Shown: one piece after another, positions 40,981 to 48,583 of the stretch
How the letters are laid out: the number at the start of each line of letters is the position of its first letter
Position numbering within the stretch: the stretch's first letter is position 1
Assembly (NCBI GenBank): GCA_021793155.1
Contig: JAJYTF010000001.1
Coordinates: 124,001 to 188,000 of the forward strand
Source: Pseudomonadota bacterium
GTDB lineage: Bacteria > Pseudomonadota > Alphaproteobacteria > Rhodospirillales > Magnetospirillaceae
DNA length: 64,000 nt
Direction of reading: 5' to 3'
Program-made: the position numbers and the translations under genes
The notes under the pieces: model-generated
Seen by the model: the letters and a program-made list of their open reading frames with translations, nothing else
Told to the model about the DNA's origin: nothing
The model's database searches: none

Positions 40981-41009
40981 TATATAGGGCGCGGCTGGAA
41001 ATGCCGCAA
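40981..41009 (-). promoter_or_regulatory. dnaK: Promoter of dnaK (sigma-70-like, possibly also sigma-32)
   Basis: Read on the minus strand: TTGCGG, 17-base spacer, TATATA, about 120 bases upstream of the ATG. The -10 region in context is GCCCTATATA, which also resembles the heat-shock sigma-32 -10 (CCCCATnT), with GGTTGCGG as a weak match to its CTTG-type -35. No CIRCE element was seen. Confidence 0.5.
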
Positions 41010-41125
41010 CCGAGGCACCGCAAGCGATGGGACAGGGCTGTTAGCAGTCCGTCCCGCCGAGTGCCAGAGAAGTGCCACAGTGTGGATGGTCCTGCAAGAC
41101 GCAACCTTCTCGGACGGTCGGAAGG

Positions 41126-42013
41126 ATGATCGTTTCGGCCAGTTATCGGACTGACATCCCGGCGTTCTACGGCCCCTGGTTTGACAACCGGTTCCGCGCC
41201 GGCTGGGCAATGGTGGCCAACCCTTACGGCGGCCGGCCCAGCCGCGTGGCCTTGCGCGAAGGGGTGGACGGATACGTCTTCTGGACCAGGAACATCGGCC
41301 CCTTCCTGCCTTCACTGGCCATGGTGACGGCGGCCGGACTCCCCTTCGTCGTCCAATACACGGTGACCAATTATCCGCGCCCCTTCGAACCCTCGGTCAT
41401 CCCGGCCGAGCGCTCGCTGGCATTGATCCGCCGACTGGCCGACCAGTGGGGACCGCGGGTGGCGGTGTGGCGCTACGATCCGATCCTGATCAGCGACCTG
41501 ACCCCCGAGGAGTGGCATCTCGACAACTTCGCCGGGCTGGCGACGGTACTGGCGGGCGCGGTCGACGAGGTCGTGGTGAGCTTCGCCCAGATCTATCGCA
41601 AGACGGCGCGCCACCTGGCAGTCGCCGCCAAGCTCCACCACTTCGCCTGGGAAGACCCGGCGGCCGGACGCAAGCGCCACCTGATCGATCGGCTGAGCCA
41701 AATCGCAGCGCCGCATGGCATGCGGCTGACCTTATGCACACAGCCGGACTTGGCCGACGACCGGATCCCGGCTGCCCGCTGCATCGATGTGGCCCGGCTG
41801 TCCGATTTGGCCGGACACCCGTTCGCCGCCCGCCTGAAGGGCAACCGACCCGGCTGCCTGTGTGCCGAAAGCCGCGACATCGGCGATTACGACAGCTGCC
41901 CGCACGGCTGCGTCTACTGCTATGCCGTCGGTTCCAGGGGACTGGCCAAACGACGCTTCCGCGATCAGGATCCGGCCGGGGAATTCCTCGCTTTTCCTGC
42001 AGCGGAGCGTTGA
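41126..42013 (+). CDS. DUF1848 family protein (radical-SAM-like cysteine cluster)
   Basis: A 295-residue DUF1848 protein. The opening MIVSASYRTDIPAFYGPWF is the family hallmark, and the C-terminal part has CLCAESRDIGDYDSCPHGC followed by VYCYA, a Cys cluster like those binding 4Fe-4S in spore-photoproduct-lyase-like proteins. Function is unknown; DNA repair or RNA modification has been guessed for the family. The start is fixed by homology: GGAAGG touches the ATG directly, which is an unusually short spacing. It is divergent from dnaK and 54 bp upstream of a glycosyltransferase gene. Confidence 0.8.
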   Translation: MIVSASYRTDIPAFYGPWFDNRFRAGWAMVANPYGGRPSRVALREGVDGYVFWTRNIGPFLPSLAMVTAAGLPFVVQYTVTNYPRPFEPSVIPAERSLALIRRLADQWGPRVAVWRYDPILISDLTPEEWHLDNFAGLATVLAGAVDEVVVSFAQIYRKTARHLAVAAKLHHFAWEDPAAGRKRHLIDRLSQIAAPHGMRLTLCTQPDLADDRIPAARCIDVARLSDLAGHPFAARLKGNRPGCLCAESRDIGDYDSCPHGCVYCYAVGSRGLAKRRFRDQDPAGEFLAFPAAER

Positions 42014-42067
42014 CTACACTCAAGAAAAGTTTATTTTCCGCAGCCTCCCGCAAGGGCCGAAATCAAC

Positions 42068-43063
42068 GTGACCGAAGCTCCGCGCCTATCCGTCGTCGTC
42101 CCGCTGTACAATGAAGCGCTGAACATCGAGGCTTTCTTCCAACGCCTGGTGCCGGTGCTGGACGGCCTTGATCTCCGATGGGAAGTGGTCTGCGTCGATG
42201 ACGGCAGTCGCGACGACACCCTGGCTGCGCTGTTGCGCTTGCGCCAGCGCTACCCGCGCATAAAGGTCATCGGCCTGTCACGCAACTTCGGCAAGGAACG
42301 CGCCCTGTCCGCCGGCCTGGCCCATGCCCGGGGCGACGCGGTGATCCCCATCGACGCCGACCTGCAGCACCCGCCTGAGGTCATCCCCGAGATGCTGGCA
42401 AAATGGCGCGATGGCTACGATGTGGTCTATGCGGTGCGCCGACGGCGCACCGGGCAAAGCTGGCTCGGCCGCATGCAGGCCCGGGCGTTCTACTGGGTGT
42501 TCGACAAGCTCTCGGAAGTCCCGTTGCCGCGCGAGGTTGGGGATTTCCGGCTGCTGGACCGCAAGGTGGTCGAGGTTATCAACAGCATGCCGGAGCGCAC
42601 CCGGTTCATGAAAGGCATCTTCGCCTGGGTGGGCTTCCGCCAGACCGGCGTACCCTACGAACAGGAGGAACGCCAACACGGTACCAGCCGCTGGCAATTC
42701 ATGAGGCTCCTGAGTTTCGCCTTCGACGGCCTGGTCGCCTTTTCCGATTACCCCTTGCGGGTGTGGGCGCTGATCGGGTCGATCATCTCGGGCTTCGCCT
42801 TCTTCTACATCGTGGTCCGCCTGGTCCGTACCATGCTGTACGGGATCGACGTGCCGGGCTATGAATCGATCATCGTGATCATGCTGTTCCTGGGCGGCGT
42901 GCAGTTGATCACCCTGGGCATTCTCGGCCACTACATCGGCCGGGTATTCAACGAGGTGAAGGGACGCCCGCTGTTCATCGTCCGCGAGCGTTACGGCTTC
43001 GACGATGATCAGCCGGCGACCGCGGCCGACGGGGCCATTTCAACGGTGACGCAACCGGAATAG
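42068..43063 (+). CDS. Family 2 glycosyltransferase (polyprenyl-phosphate glycosyltransferase type)
   Basis: A 331-residue GT2 enzyme of the DPM1/GtrB/ArnC class. The catalytic fold is at about 1-230: LSVVVPLYNEALNIEAFF, VDDGSRDDT and DADLQHPPEVIPEM with the metal-binding DxD-like Asp. Two C-terminal membrane helices (about 230-255 and 268-292) anchor it, as in GtrB, which moves a sugar from UDP-sugar to undecaprenyl phosphate. The start is a GTG. The sugar is unknown. It could supply lipid-linked sugar for envelope decoration; no flippase gene is adjacent. Confidence 0.88.
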   Translation: MTEAPRLSVVVPLYNEALNIEAFFQRLVPVLDGLDLRWEVVCVDDGSRDDTLAALLRLRQRYPRIKVIGLSRNFGKERALSAGLAHARGDAVIPIDADLQHPPEVIPEMLAKWRDGYDVVYAVRRRRTGQSWLGRMQARAFYWVFDKLSEVPLPREVGDFRLLDRKVVEVINSMPERTRFMKGIFAWVGFRQTGVPYEQEERQHGTSRWQFMRLLSFAFDGLVAFSDYPLRVWALIGSIISGFAFFYIVVRLVRTMLYGIDVPGYESIIVIMLFLGGVQLITLGILGHYIGRVFNEVKGRPLFIVRERYGFDDDQPATAADGAISTVTQPE

Positions 43064-43072
43064 GCCGAGGGC

Positions 43073-43513
43073 TTACCGCCTGACGACCGGCGCGGGTTCA
43101 GTGCTCAACACGATTTCGCGGAGAGCACTGCCGTCCGGGGTGAACGCAAACACCAGATCGCCCCAGTCGCGGTGGTAGGTGTAGTAGATCGCCGTTCCTT
43201 CCACCTCGACCCCCATCTCGTCGCTTTGGCCGAAACAGTGGTCGACCTCGTCCAGCGAGATGCCGGCATCTTTGGTCAATTGCAGGCCGAGGACGGCTTC
43301 CTCGGCGTTCCGTTTGAAGAACCGTAGTTCCGCCAACCGCAGGATGCCGCCCGGGCGCCGGGGCCGGCCGACCCACACGTCGATCTGTGGGCCGGACATG
43401 CCCGCGTCCATGATGAACGCGAGGTCCAGGGCGCCCTCAACCGACGTCACCGTGAACGGCACGGACAGCGCCGAGAGGCGACACATCAAATCATCGAAGC
43501 TTGGTGCTTCCAT
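43073..43513 (-). CDS. Uncharacterised 146-residue protein
   Basis: No signal peptide, no membrane segment. The second half has a beta-rich layout (EVEGTAIYYTYHRDWGDLVF, then AFTPDGSALREIVLS) reminiscent of small structural domains in which a Tyr-rich strand pair precedes a G-x-L-x-x-I strand. I do not recognise a family. Start placed at the ATG with AGGAAA six bases upstream; an ATG seven codons earlier lacks a ribosome site. It is divergent from the metallopeptidase-like gene, 49 bp apart, and convergent with the glycosyltransferase gene (9 bp between stops). Confidence 0.55.
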   Translation of the reverse strand: MEAPSFDDLMCRLSALSVPFTVTSVEGALDLAFIMDAGMSGPQIDVWVGRPRRPGGILRLAELRFFKRNAEEAVLGLQLTKDAGISLDEVDHCFGQSDEMGVEVEGTAIYYTYHRDWGDLVFAFTPDGSALREIVLSTEPAPVVRR

Positions 43514-43562
43514 AGCGTTTCCTGTACGGAACATATTGTCAACGACTGATCCATCTTATAGC

Positions 43563-44648
43563 ATGGCCGCATTGGGTCAACTGCCAATGCCACTGTTTGC
43601 GGCGGGACATGCCATGATCACCGGTCTGGGAAACGAAGTCGATGCCATTGTGGAAATATCGCCGACGCTGCTGCGGGATCTCGCCAGCTTGAGGGAGGAC
43701 GGGTGGGTCATCGACACACAGGGTATCCTGCTGACACAGGACGGGCGGCGGGGCGAATGCCTGCGCGGCGTCAAGAACCGGCGCATCAGCATAGATCCTC
43801 GCGCCCCGGCGACCGAGCTGGTCGCCGTCCTGGCCCATGAAGTGGGACATGCCCGATCCAATCCGGAAGCGCTGGTCCGCCCCCATGGCCTGACCCGCAC
43901 CGAATTCGTCACCGCGAACTACATGCGGCACCTGCGGGACGAGGCGGAAGCGGTGCTCTACAACTACGAGGTCCGCGACGAGATCAAACGTCATGGCGGG
44001 CCCGAGATCGCCATGACCGGTCCGCGCGCCGCCGCGGCCCTTCTGGCTGCCGACAACCGCAACACCGAGCGCGACACGCTACGCGACAAACTGGCCGCGC
44101 TCTATACCGACGAAGGCGGGCCGTCGCCCCTGACCTCGTTCTATCGAAACAACTACAGGCGGCCCTATGAAGTCGCCTACGACCGACTGCCCGAGCATTT
44201 GAAAGTTCCGGAGAGCGAGGCCGGCTTGAAGGGCAGAATCGTCGATTTTCTCGGCAAATCGACCGAGCAGATGCACAGCCTGGGTCTGGCTCTGGCGGCG
44301 GACGGCACGCTGCGCCAAGCGGCCCTCGCGCAAGCAGCCGACTTCGCGGCCGACAAGGCCGACATCGCGGCCGACATCGCCCCGTCGGCCGAAATGAAGC
44401 GGCTGCTCGCCGATTCGCCAGCCGTGTTCAAGGCCGTCGCCCGCGCGGCCACCGGTCGAGGCGACGCGCTACCGGCCGAATCCGGCACCGCGCCCGGCAT
44501 CGCCGAAGCCATGCGCCAGCACCGCCAACTGCTGGACGCGGCCAGCCGGGAAACCCTGCCCAGGCCCGGTGCCGAACCCAGGCAAGACAAACCGCGGCCT
44601 GACCGCGCCACTCTTGCCCTGATGCATCGTGACCGGTCGCGGTCCTGA
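43563..44648 (+). CDS. HExxH metallopeptidase-like protein (polymorphic-toxin style)
   Basis: About 361 residues. Residues 88-97 read AVLAHEVGHA, a zincin-type HExxH site, followed about 30 residues later by an acidic-aromatic helix HLRDEAEAVLYNYEVRDE that could give the third zinc ligand. This pairing is typical of predicted metallopeptidase domains found in polymorphic and secreted toxins (for example PolyVal-associated). The C-terminal half is Ala-rich and helical and lacks a known domain; no signal peptide is evident. No good ribosome site precedes the ATG at 43563; a TATAGC at 43557-43562 with TTGTCA 15 bases upstream suggests that transcription may start inside this frame, with translation from the ATG at 43614. 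The cellular target is unknown. Confidence 0.55.
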   Translation: MAALGQLPMPLFAAGHAMITGLGNEVDAIVEISPTLLRDLASLREDGWVIDTQGILLTQDGRRGECLRGVKNRRISIDPRAPATELVAVLAHEVGHARSNPEALVRPHGLTRTEFVTANYMRHLRDEAEAVLYNYEVRDEIKRHGGPEIAMTGPRAAAALLAADNRNTERDTLRDKLAALYTDEGGPSPLTSFYRNNYRRPYEVAYDRLPEHLKVPESEAGLKGRIVDFLGKSTEQMHSLGLALAADGTLRQAALAQAADFAADKADIAADIAPSAEMKRLLADSPAVFKAVARAATGRGDALPAESGTAPGIAEAMRQHRQLLDAASRETLPRPGAEPRQDKPRPDRATLALMHRDRSRS

Positions 44649-44724
44649 ATGGTTAACCGGGATATCTCACACCCGCGCCGCCGTGACGGAGGAAAAAAAT
44701 GGCACCACAGCGGGCGATGGGCGC

Positions 44725-44747
44725 CGCCCAGGCTGTCCGCCTGGGCG
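44725..44747. terminator. Bidirectional terminator hairpin
   Basis: CGCCCAGGC (44725-44733), loop TGTCC, GCCTGGGCG (44739-44747): perfect 9-bp stem in the 124-bp convergent gap between the metallopeptidase-like gene and the NifX-like gene. No T-tract. Confidence 0.5.
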
Positions 44748-44772
44748 AACCGGCGGCAAAAGCAACGATCCG

Positions 44773-45147
44773 TCAGTGGTCATGCTCATGATGATGACCG
44801 CAGCCGCAGGGCTCGGCCGGGTTCGGGGGAATAGCCTTGCCGGCGAGGAACTGGCGGACTGCGTCCACCGGGTCGGTTTCAGCGGTTATCGCGGCGGTGA
44901 TCCCGCGCCCCGACATCCGCTGAACGAAACCGGGGCCGGCGCTGGCAGCCAGGACTACCTGCGCCTGATCCAGGGGATGCGGCCCATCGCCGCGAAAATC
45001 ATGGAACGCCATTCCCATCGGCAGGTCGAGGCGCCCAACTTCAACCGGCTCCTGCCCCGCTTTCACCTCGAACAGGAAAAAGCGGCGCGTCTTGCCGGCA
45101 TGGGCGGTGACGGTACGGAAATTCTGACTGGCCACGGCGATGATCAT
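44773..45147 (-). CDS. NifX/NifB-type dinitrogenase cofactor-binding-domain protein with His-rich tail
   Basis: A 124-residue protein of the NifX/NafY-like (dinitrogenase iron-molybdenum cofactor biosynthesis) fold: MIIAVASQNFRTVTAHAGKT, then GDGPHPLDQAQVVLAASAGP and the terminal helix DAVRQFLAGK. The tail CGCGHHHEHDH is a likely metal-binding sequence. The family binds Fe-S or FeMo-co precursors but is also widespread outside nitrogen fixation, and no nif gene is near. GGAGGTCC precedes the ATG, which overlaps the stop of the flavoprotein gene as ATGA, so the two proteins are probably made together. Confidence 0.75.
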   Translation of the reverse strand: MIIAVASQNFRTVTAHAGKTRRFFLFEVKAGQEPVEVGRLDLPMGMAFHDFRGDGPHPLDQAQVVLAASAGPGFVQRMSGRGITAAITAETDPVDAVRQFLAGKAIPPNPAEPCGCGHHHEHDH

Positions 45148-46280
45148 TTGGACCTCCTGATGCTGCCGAGAAAATGCCGCTCGAATGCCCGCTTCAGCCA
45201 ATGGAGCACTCGCATGCCCGGCAGCACGAAGTTCACTTTGGGGCTACGGTAGACCAGCATGCCGGAATCGAGGGTATCGACGATGCAGATCAATTCCGGC
45301 TTGAAGCGCCGTGTGGGCCGGCCGCCCCGCAGTTCCGCCGCCAGGTTGGCGGCGACGGCGCGGGCATGCAGATCGGCCTGGTGCGCCTGCTTCGGCATCC
45401 AGTCCGGACCGGGAAAGCTGCCGGCGTCGCCGGCCACGTAGACCCGCTCGAGCCCTGCGACGCGGCACGTCTCATCGGCCTGGACAAAACCGCCGGGGGA
45501 AAGTGGAAGAGCGCCGTCGTCCAGCCAGGCAGGACCGGTCATGCCCGGCATGAACAGGATCAGCTCGGCCGGAATCTCGCCCCCATCGGTGACCACCTTG
45601 TCCGTCTCGAAGCGCAGCAGCTTATGACCAAGATGGGTGGCGATGCCCCGGCGGGCCATCTCGCCCAGCAGGCCGGAAACGGCCTTGGGACCAAGGCGGG
45701 CGCCAGGCTGCGCAGCCGGGTTGAAGAACAGCAGGCGAAAGCGGTCGCGCCGCCCCTGCCAGCGGAGCCAGGTATCGATGCCGAACAGGAACTCGAACAT
45801 CGGCCCGCCGCGCATGGCCGAGGGCTCGTTGGGGTTCGAGGCGAATCCCACGGCGATGGTGCCACCCTCCAAGGCGGCAAGGCGATCGCCGATCGCCCGC
45901 GCGCTGTCGATCCCCTCGCAAGGTACGATGGCGTTCTCGATCCCCGGCAGTTTGCGCAGGAATCGGCCGCCAGATGCGATCACCAGGGCGTCGTTGTGCT
46001 CCATCCCCGCCGTGGTGTCTACCGTCCGCCCGCCGTCGGCCACACCCCGCACCGAGGCGCGGCGGAAAGTCACCCGATGGTCGGCGAAGAAGTCGGCCAG
46101 CGGCACCATAAGTTCGCTGCCGGTGCGCAGGCCCGCCGGGATCCAGATCAGGCTGGGAAGATAGGTGAAGACGTCATCTGGCGCGACGACGGTGATGTCG
46201 GCCGCTACCTTGCGGCGCCGCAGTTCGCGGATGACTCTGAGCGCAGCGAAGCCGGCGCCGAGAACGGTGATCTTGGTCAT
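45144..46280 (-). CDS. SQR/NDH-2-like FAD-dependent pyridine-nucleotide or sulfide oxidoreductase
   Basis: A 378-residue flavoprotein. The first dinucleotide fold is TKITVLGAGFAALRVIRELR; FTYLPSLIWIPAGLR and the later ERVYVAGDAGSFPGPDWMPK (second FAD contact) are typical of the sulfide:quinone oxidoreductase/NDH-2 family. Three Cys are spaced (in NAIVPCEGID, ADETCRVAG and ELICIVD), broadly as in SQR, but not enough to prove sulfide use. C-terminal amphipathic end (RVLHWLKRAFERHFLGSIRR) would suit membrane attachment. A hairpin (46282-46302) abuts its start codon. Coupled to the NifX-like gene downstream. Confidence 0.75.
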   Translation of the reverse strand: MTKITVLGAGFAALRVIRELRRRKVAADITVVAPDDVFTYLPSLIWIPAGLRTGSELMVPLADFFADHRVTFRRASVRGVADGGRTVDTTAGMEHNDALVIASGGRFLRKLPGIENAIVPCEGIDSARAIGDRLAALEGGTIAVGFASNPNEPSAMRGGPMFEFLFGIDTWLRWQGRRDRFRLLFFNPAAQPGARLGPKAVSGLLGEMARRGIATHLGHKLLRFETDKVVTDGGEIPAELILFMPGMTGPAWLDDGALPLSPGGFVQADETCRVAGLERVYVAGDAGSFPGPDWMPKQAHQADLHARAVAANLAAELRGGRPTRRFKPELICIVDTLDSGMLVYRSPKVNFVLPGMRVLHWLKRAFERHFLGSIRRSK

Positions 46281-46281
46281 C

Positions 46282-46302
46282 GGCAGGAGTGCCCTTCCTG
46301 CC
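46282..46302 (-). promoter_or_regulatory. RNA hairpin directly upstream of the flavoprotein start codon
   Basis: On the minus-strand transcript GGCAGGA, loop AGGGCAC, TCCTGCC forms a perfect 7-bp stem that ends one base before the ATG. The only purine-rich ribosome-site candidates (AGGA, AGGG) lie in the stem and loop, so folding could limit initiation. Seen in sequence; any regulatory role is inference. Confidence 0.35.
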
Positions 46303-46313
46303 GGAGGTATCCC

Positions 46314-46400
46314 ATGGAAATATCACGCATGCCGTTCGAAGACCCGATGGATGAAAACGATCGGACCCTTCTAGAAAACGGCCGACAACTCCGTCATTGA
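46314..46400 (+). CDS. Possible 28-residue small protein
   Basis: ATG at 46314 follows GGAGG with an eight-base spacing and opens a 28-codon frame (MEISRMPFEDPMDENDRTLL and onward) ending in TGA at 46400. The peptide is acidic and has no hydrophobic segment. It is divergent from the flavoprotein gene. Codon statistics cannot be judged at this length; the ribosome site is the only support. Confidence 0.22.
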   Translation: MEISRMPFEDPMDENDRTLLENGRQLRH

Positions 46401-46468
46401 TATTTATCATCAACATCGTTCCAGCTCAGCTTCTCCGTCGTCCTGACCACGACGCGAGAGAAACCGCG

Positions 46469-46636
46469 TCAGAAATCGATGCAGCGGCCGCCTCGTTCCC
46501 AGTCATTGTAACGGGTCGGTTCAGGACCTTTCGGCCCGCCGATTTCCGCTGGCTTGGCCGGCGCAGGTGGCGATTTCTCGGGCGGTTCGGCTGGTTGGCC
46601 CGCTTCGTCCTTCCTCGATTGCGGATCCTCGGACAT
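46469..46636 (-). CDS. DUF1674 protein (SDHAF4-like succinate dehydrogenase assembly factor)
   Basis: A 55-residue protein ending GPEPTRYNDWERGGRCIDF, the conserved DUF1674 C-terminus; the first half is charged and Pro-rich. The mitochondrial homologue SDHAF4 binds flavinylated SdhA before complex assembly. AAGAGGAG lies nine bases before the ATG, which fixes the start in a longer spurious frame. It is divergent from rsmB. No sdh genes are in the window; FrdA at 16-18 kb is the only visible flavoprotein that could be a client. Confidence 0.8.
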   Translation of the reverse strand: MSEDPQSRKDEAGQPAEPPEKSPPAPAKPAEIGGPKGPEPTRYNDWERGGRCIDF

Positions 46637-46712
46637 GATGATCTCCTCTTGCACGGCCGGCAGGCCATACTTATTCATGTGCGGCCATCGATCAATCGGG
46701 GATACGCAAGAA

Positions 46713-47996
46713 ATGAACCCGGCTTCCGGCGTGCCGGCCCGCGCGGTGGCGCTCGACGCCCTGTCCAAGGTGCTGCGCCGCCGCCTCGCCCTCGACGATG
46801 CCCTGGACGCGGGCGGGTTGGACGAGCGCGACCGCGCATTTGCCCGCCTGCTGGCCGCCACCGCCCTCCGCCGGCTGGGTCAGATCGACCGGTTGATCGA
46901 TTGCTGCCTGGAACATCCGTTGCCGGCCAAGGCCGCCAAGGTCCAGGACCTCTTGCGCCTGGGCGTGGCGCAACTGGTGTTTCTCGACACCCCACCCCAT
47001 GCCGCCGTCGACACCGCCGTCGAAATGGCCAAGGCCGCCGGCCTTTTCGCCCATGTCAAACTGGTCAACGCGCTGCTGCGGCGTCTGGCTGGCGAGGGCA
47101 AAGCGCTGGCCGAGCAGCAGGACGCACCCCGCCTGAACACCCCGGATTGGCTGTGGGAGGCCTGGACAGAAGCCTATGGCGCCGAAGGCTGTCGCGCCAT
47201 CGCCGCGGCCCACCTGCGGGAAGCGCCGCTGGACCTGTCCGTCAAGACGGACGCGGCCGGCTGGGCCGAGCGCCTGGGCGCCGAGCTCCTGGTCACCGGC
47301 AGTCTGCGCCGACCCGCCGGAGGCCTGGTGTCGGCCCTCCCCGGCTATGCCGAGGGCGCCTGGTGGGTGCAGGATGCCGCCGCTGCCCTGCCCGCCAGGC
47401 TGCTCGGTCCGGTGGCGGGCCTCCGGGTAGCCGATCTGTGCGCCGCGCCGGGTGGAAAAACCGCCCAACTGGCGGCTGCCGGCGCCGAAGTGACGGCGCT
47501 CGACCGTTCTGCCACAAGGCTCGAACGGCTTTCGGCCAATCTGGCGCGCCTCGGCCTCGCCGCCCGGATCGAGGCCGCCGACGCCTCGGCCTGGCAACCA
47601 CCCCAGCCATTCGATGCGGTGCTGCTGGACGCTCCCTGCTCGGCCACCGGCACGCTGCGCCGCCATCCCGACGCCGCCTGGCTGAAGCGTCCGGAAGATG
47701 TGGCCAAGCTGGCCGCCGCGCAGGATCGGCTGCTGGCCGCCGCCAGCACAATGGTCAAGCCGGGCGGACTGCTGGTCTTTTGCACCTGTTCACTGCAGGC
47801 CGAGGAAGGAGCCGGGAGAATCGACGCCCTGCTGGCCGGTGGCGCGCCGTTCCGCCGGATCCCCATCACCGCCGACGAGGTCGGCGGCCTTGGCGAGTTG
47901 GTCACTCCTGCCGGCGACCTCCGCAGCTTGCCCTGCCATCTTGCCGAAAAAGGTGGTATGGACGCATTCTACGCAGCCCGCTTGCAGAGATCGTGA
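46713..47996 (+). CDS. rsmB: 16S rRNA (cytosine-967-C5)-methyltransferase
   Basis: A 427-residue RsmB. The N-terminal NusB-like domain (about 1-140, ALDALSKVLRRRLALDDAL) is followed by the SAM methyltransferase core: LCAAPGGKTAQLAAAGAEV (SAM site), DAPCSATGTLRRHPDAAWL and FCTCSLQAEEG with the catalytic Cys pair. Start chosen at MNPASGVPARAVAL; no strong ribosome site. gmhB follows after 14 bases, so they may be cotranscribed. Confidence 0.92.
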   Translation: MNPASGVPARAVALDALSKVLRRRLALDDALDAGGLDERDRAFARLLAATALRRLGQIDRLIDCCLEHPLPAKAAKVQDLLRLGVAQLVFLDTPPHAAVDTAVEMAKAAGLFAHVKLVNALLRRLAGEGKALAEQQDAPRLNTPDWLWEAWTEAYGAEGCRAIAAAHLREAPLDLSVKTDAAGWAERLGAELLVTGSLRRPAGGLVSALPGYAEGAWWVQDAAAALPARLLGPVAGLRVADLCAAPGGKTAQLAAAGAEVTALDRSATRLERLSANLARLGLAARIEAADASAWQPPQPFDAVLLDAPCSATGTLRRHPDAAWLKRPEDVAKLAAAQDRLLAAASTMVKPGGLLVFCTCSLQAEEGAGRIDALLAGGAPFRRIPITADEVGGLGELVTPAGDLRSLPCHLAEKGGMDAFYAARLQRS

Positions 47997-48010
47997 AAGC
48001 CTGAGCCCCC

Positions 48011-48583
48011 ATGAGCGCCGCCCGCCGCTTCGTCCTGCTCGACCGGGACGGCACAATCAACGTGGAACGCAACTACCTCTCCGACCCGAACCAGCTGGAA
48101 CTCTATCCCGGCGTCGGCCCGGCGCTGCGCCGCTTGGGCCAATTGGGTTTCGGTATCGTCGTGCTGACCAATCAGTCTGGCGTCGCCCGAGGTTATTTCG
48201 ATTTGGCAACGGTCGCCCGGGTCCATGCCCGCCTGCGCGAAATGCTGGCCGCCGAAGGGGTCGCGGTGGACGGAATCTACCTTTGCCCACATGGGCCCGA
48301 CGACGACTGCGCCTGTCGCAAGCCGCTGCCCGGCATGGTCGAGCAGGCGGTGGCCGAACTGGGTTTCGACCCCGGCCAGGCCTTCCTCATCGGTGACAAG
48401 GCGGTGGACGTGGAACTGGCCCGCGCCGTTGGCGCCATCGGCATCCTGGTGCGCACCGGCTGGGGCGCCAAGGCCGAGCGGGAAGGAAAATGTGTGCCGG
48501 CCGCCATCGTCGACGACCTGCCGGCAGCCGTCGCCTGGATCGAACGATCGGTCGACACAGGATACGGGACGGAAAACCACTGA
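48011..48583 (+). CDS. gmhB: D-glycero-D-manno-heptose-1,7-bisphosphate 7-phosphatase
   Basis: A 190-residue HAD phosphatase. Motif I is LLDRDGTIN (nucleophile Asp11, acid Asp13), motif II LTNQSGVARG, a zinc-binding loop CPHGPDDDCACRKP, and motif III/IV GDKAVDVELA. It makes heptose-1-phosphate for ADP-heptose, the LPS inner-core sugar donor. Its stop overlaps the start of the next glycosyltransferase gene (TGATG), which ties it to envelope polysaccharide synthesis. Confidence 0.92.
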   Translation: MSAARRFVLLDRDGTINVERNYLSDPNQLELYPGVGPALRRLGQLGFGIVVLTNQSGVARGYFDLATVARVHARLREMLAAEGVAVDGIYLCPHGPDDDCACRKPLPGMVEQAVAELGFDPGQAFLIGDKAVDVELARAVGAIGILVRTGWGAKAEREGKCVPAAIVDDLPAAVAWIERSVDTGYGTENH

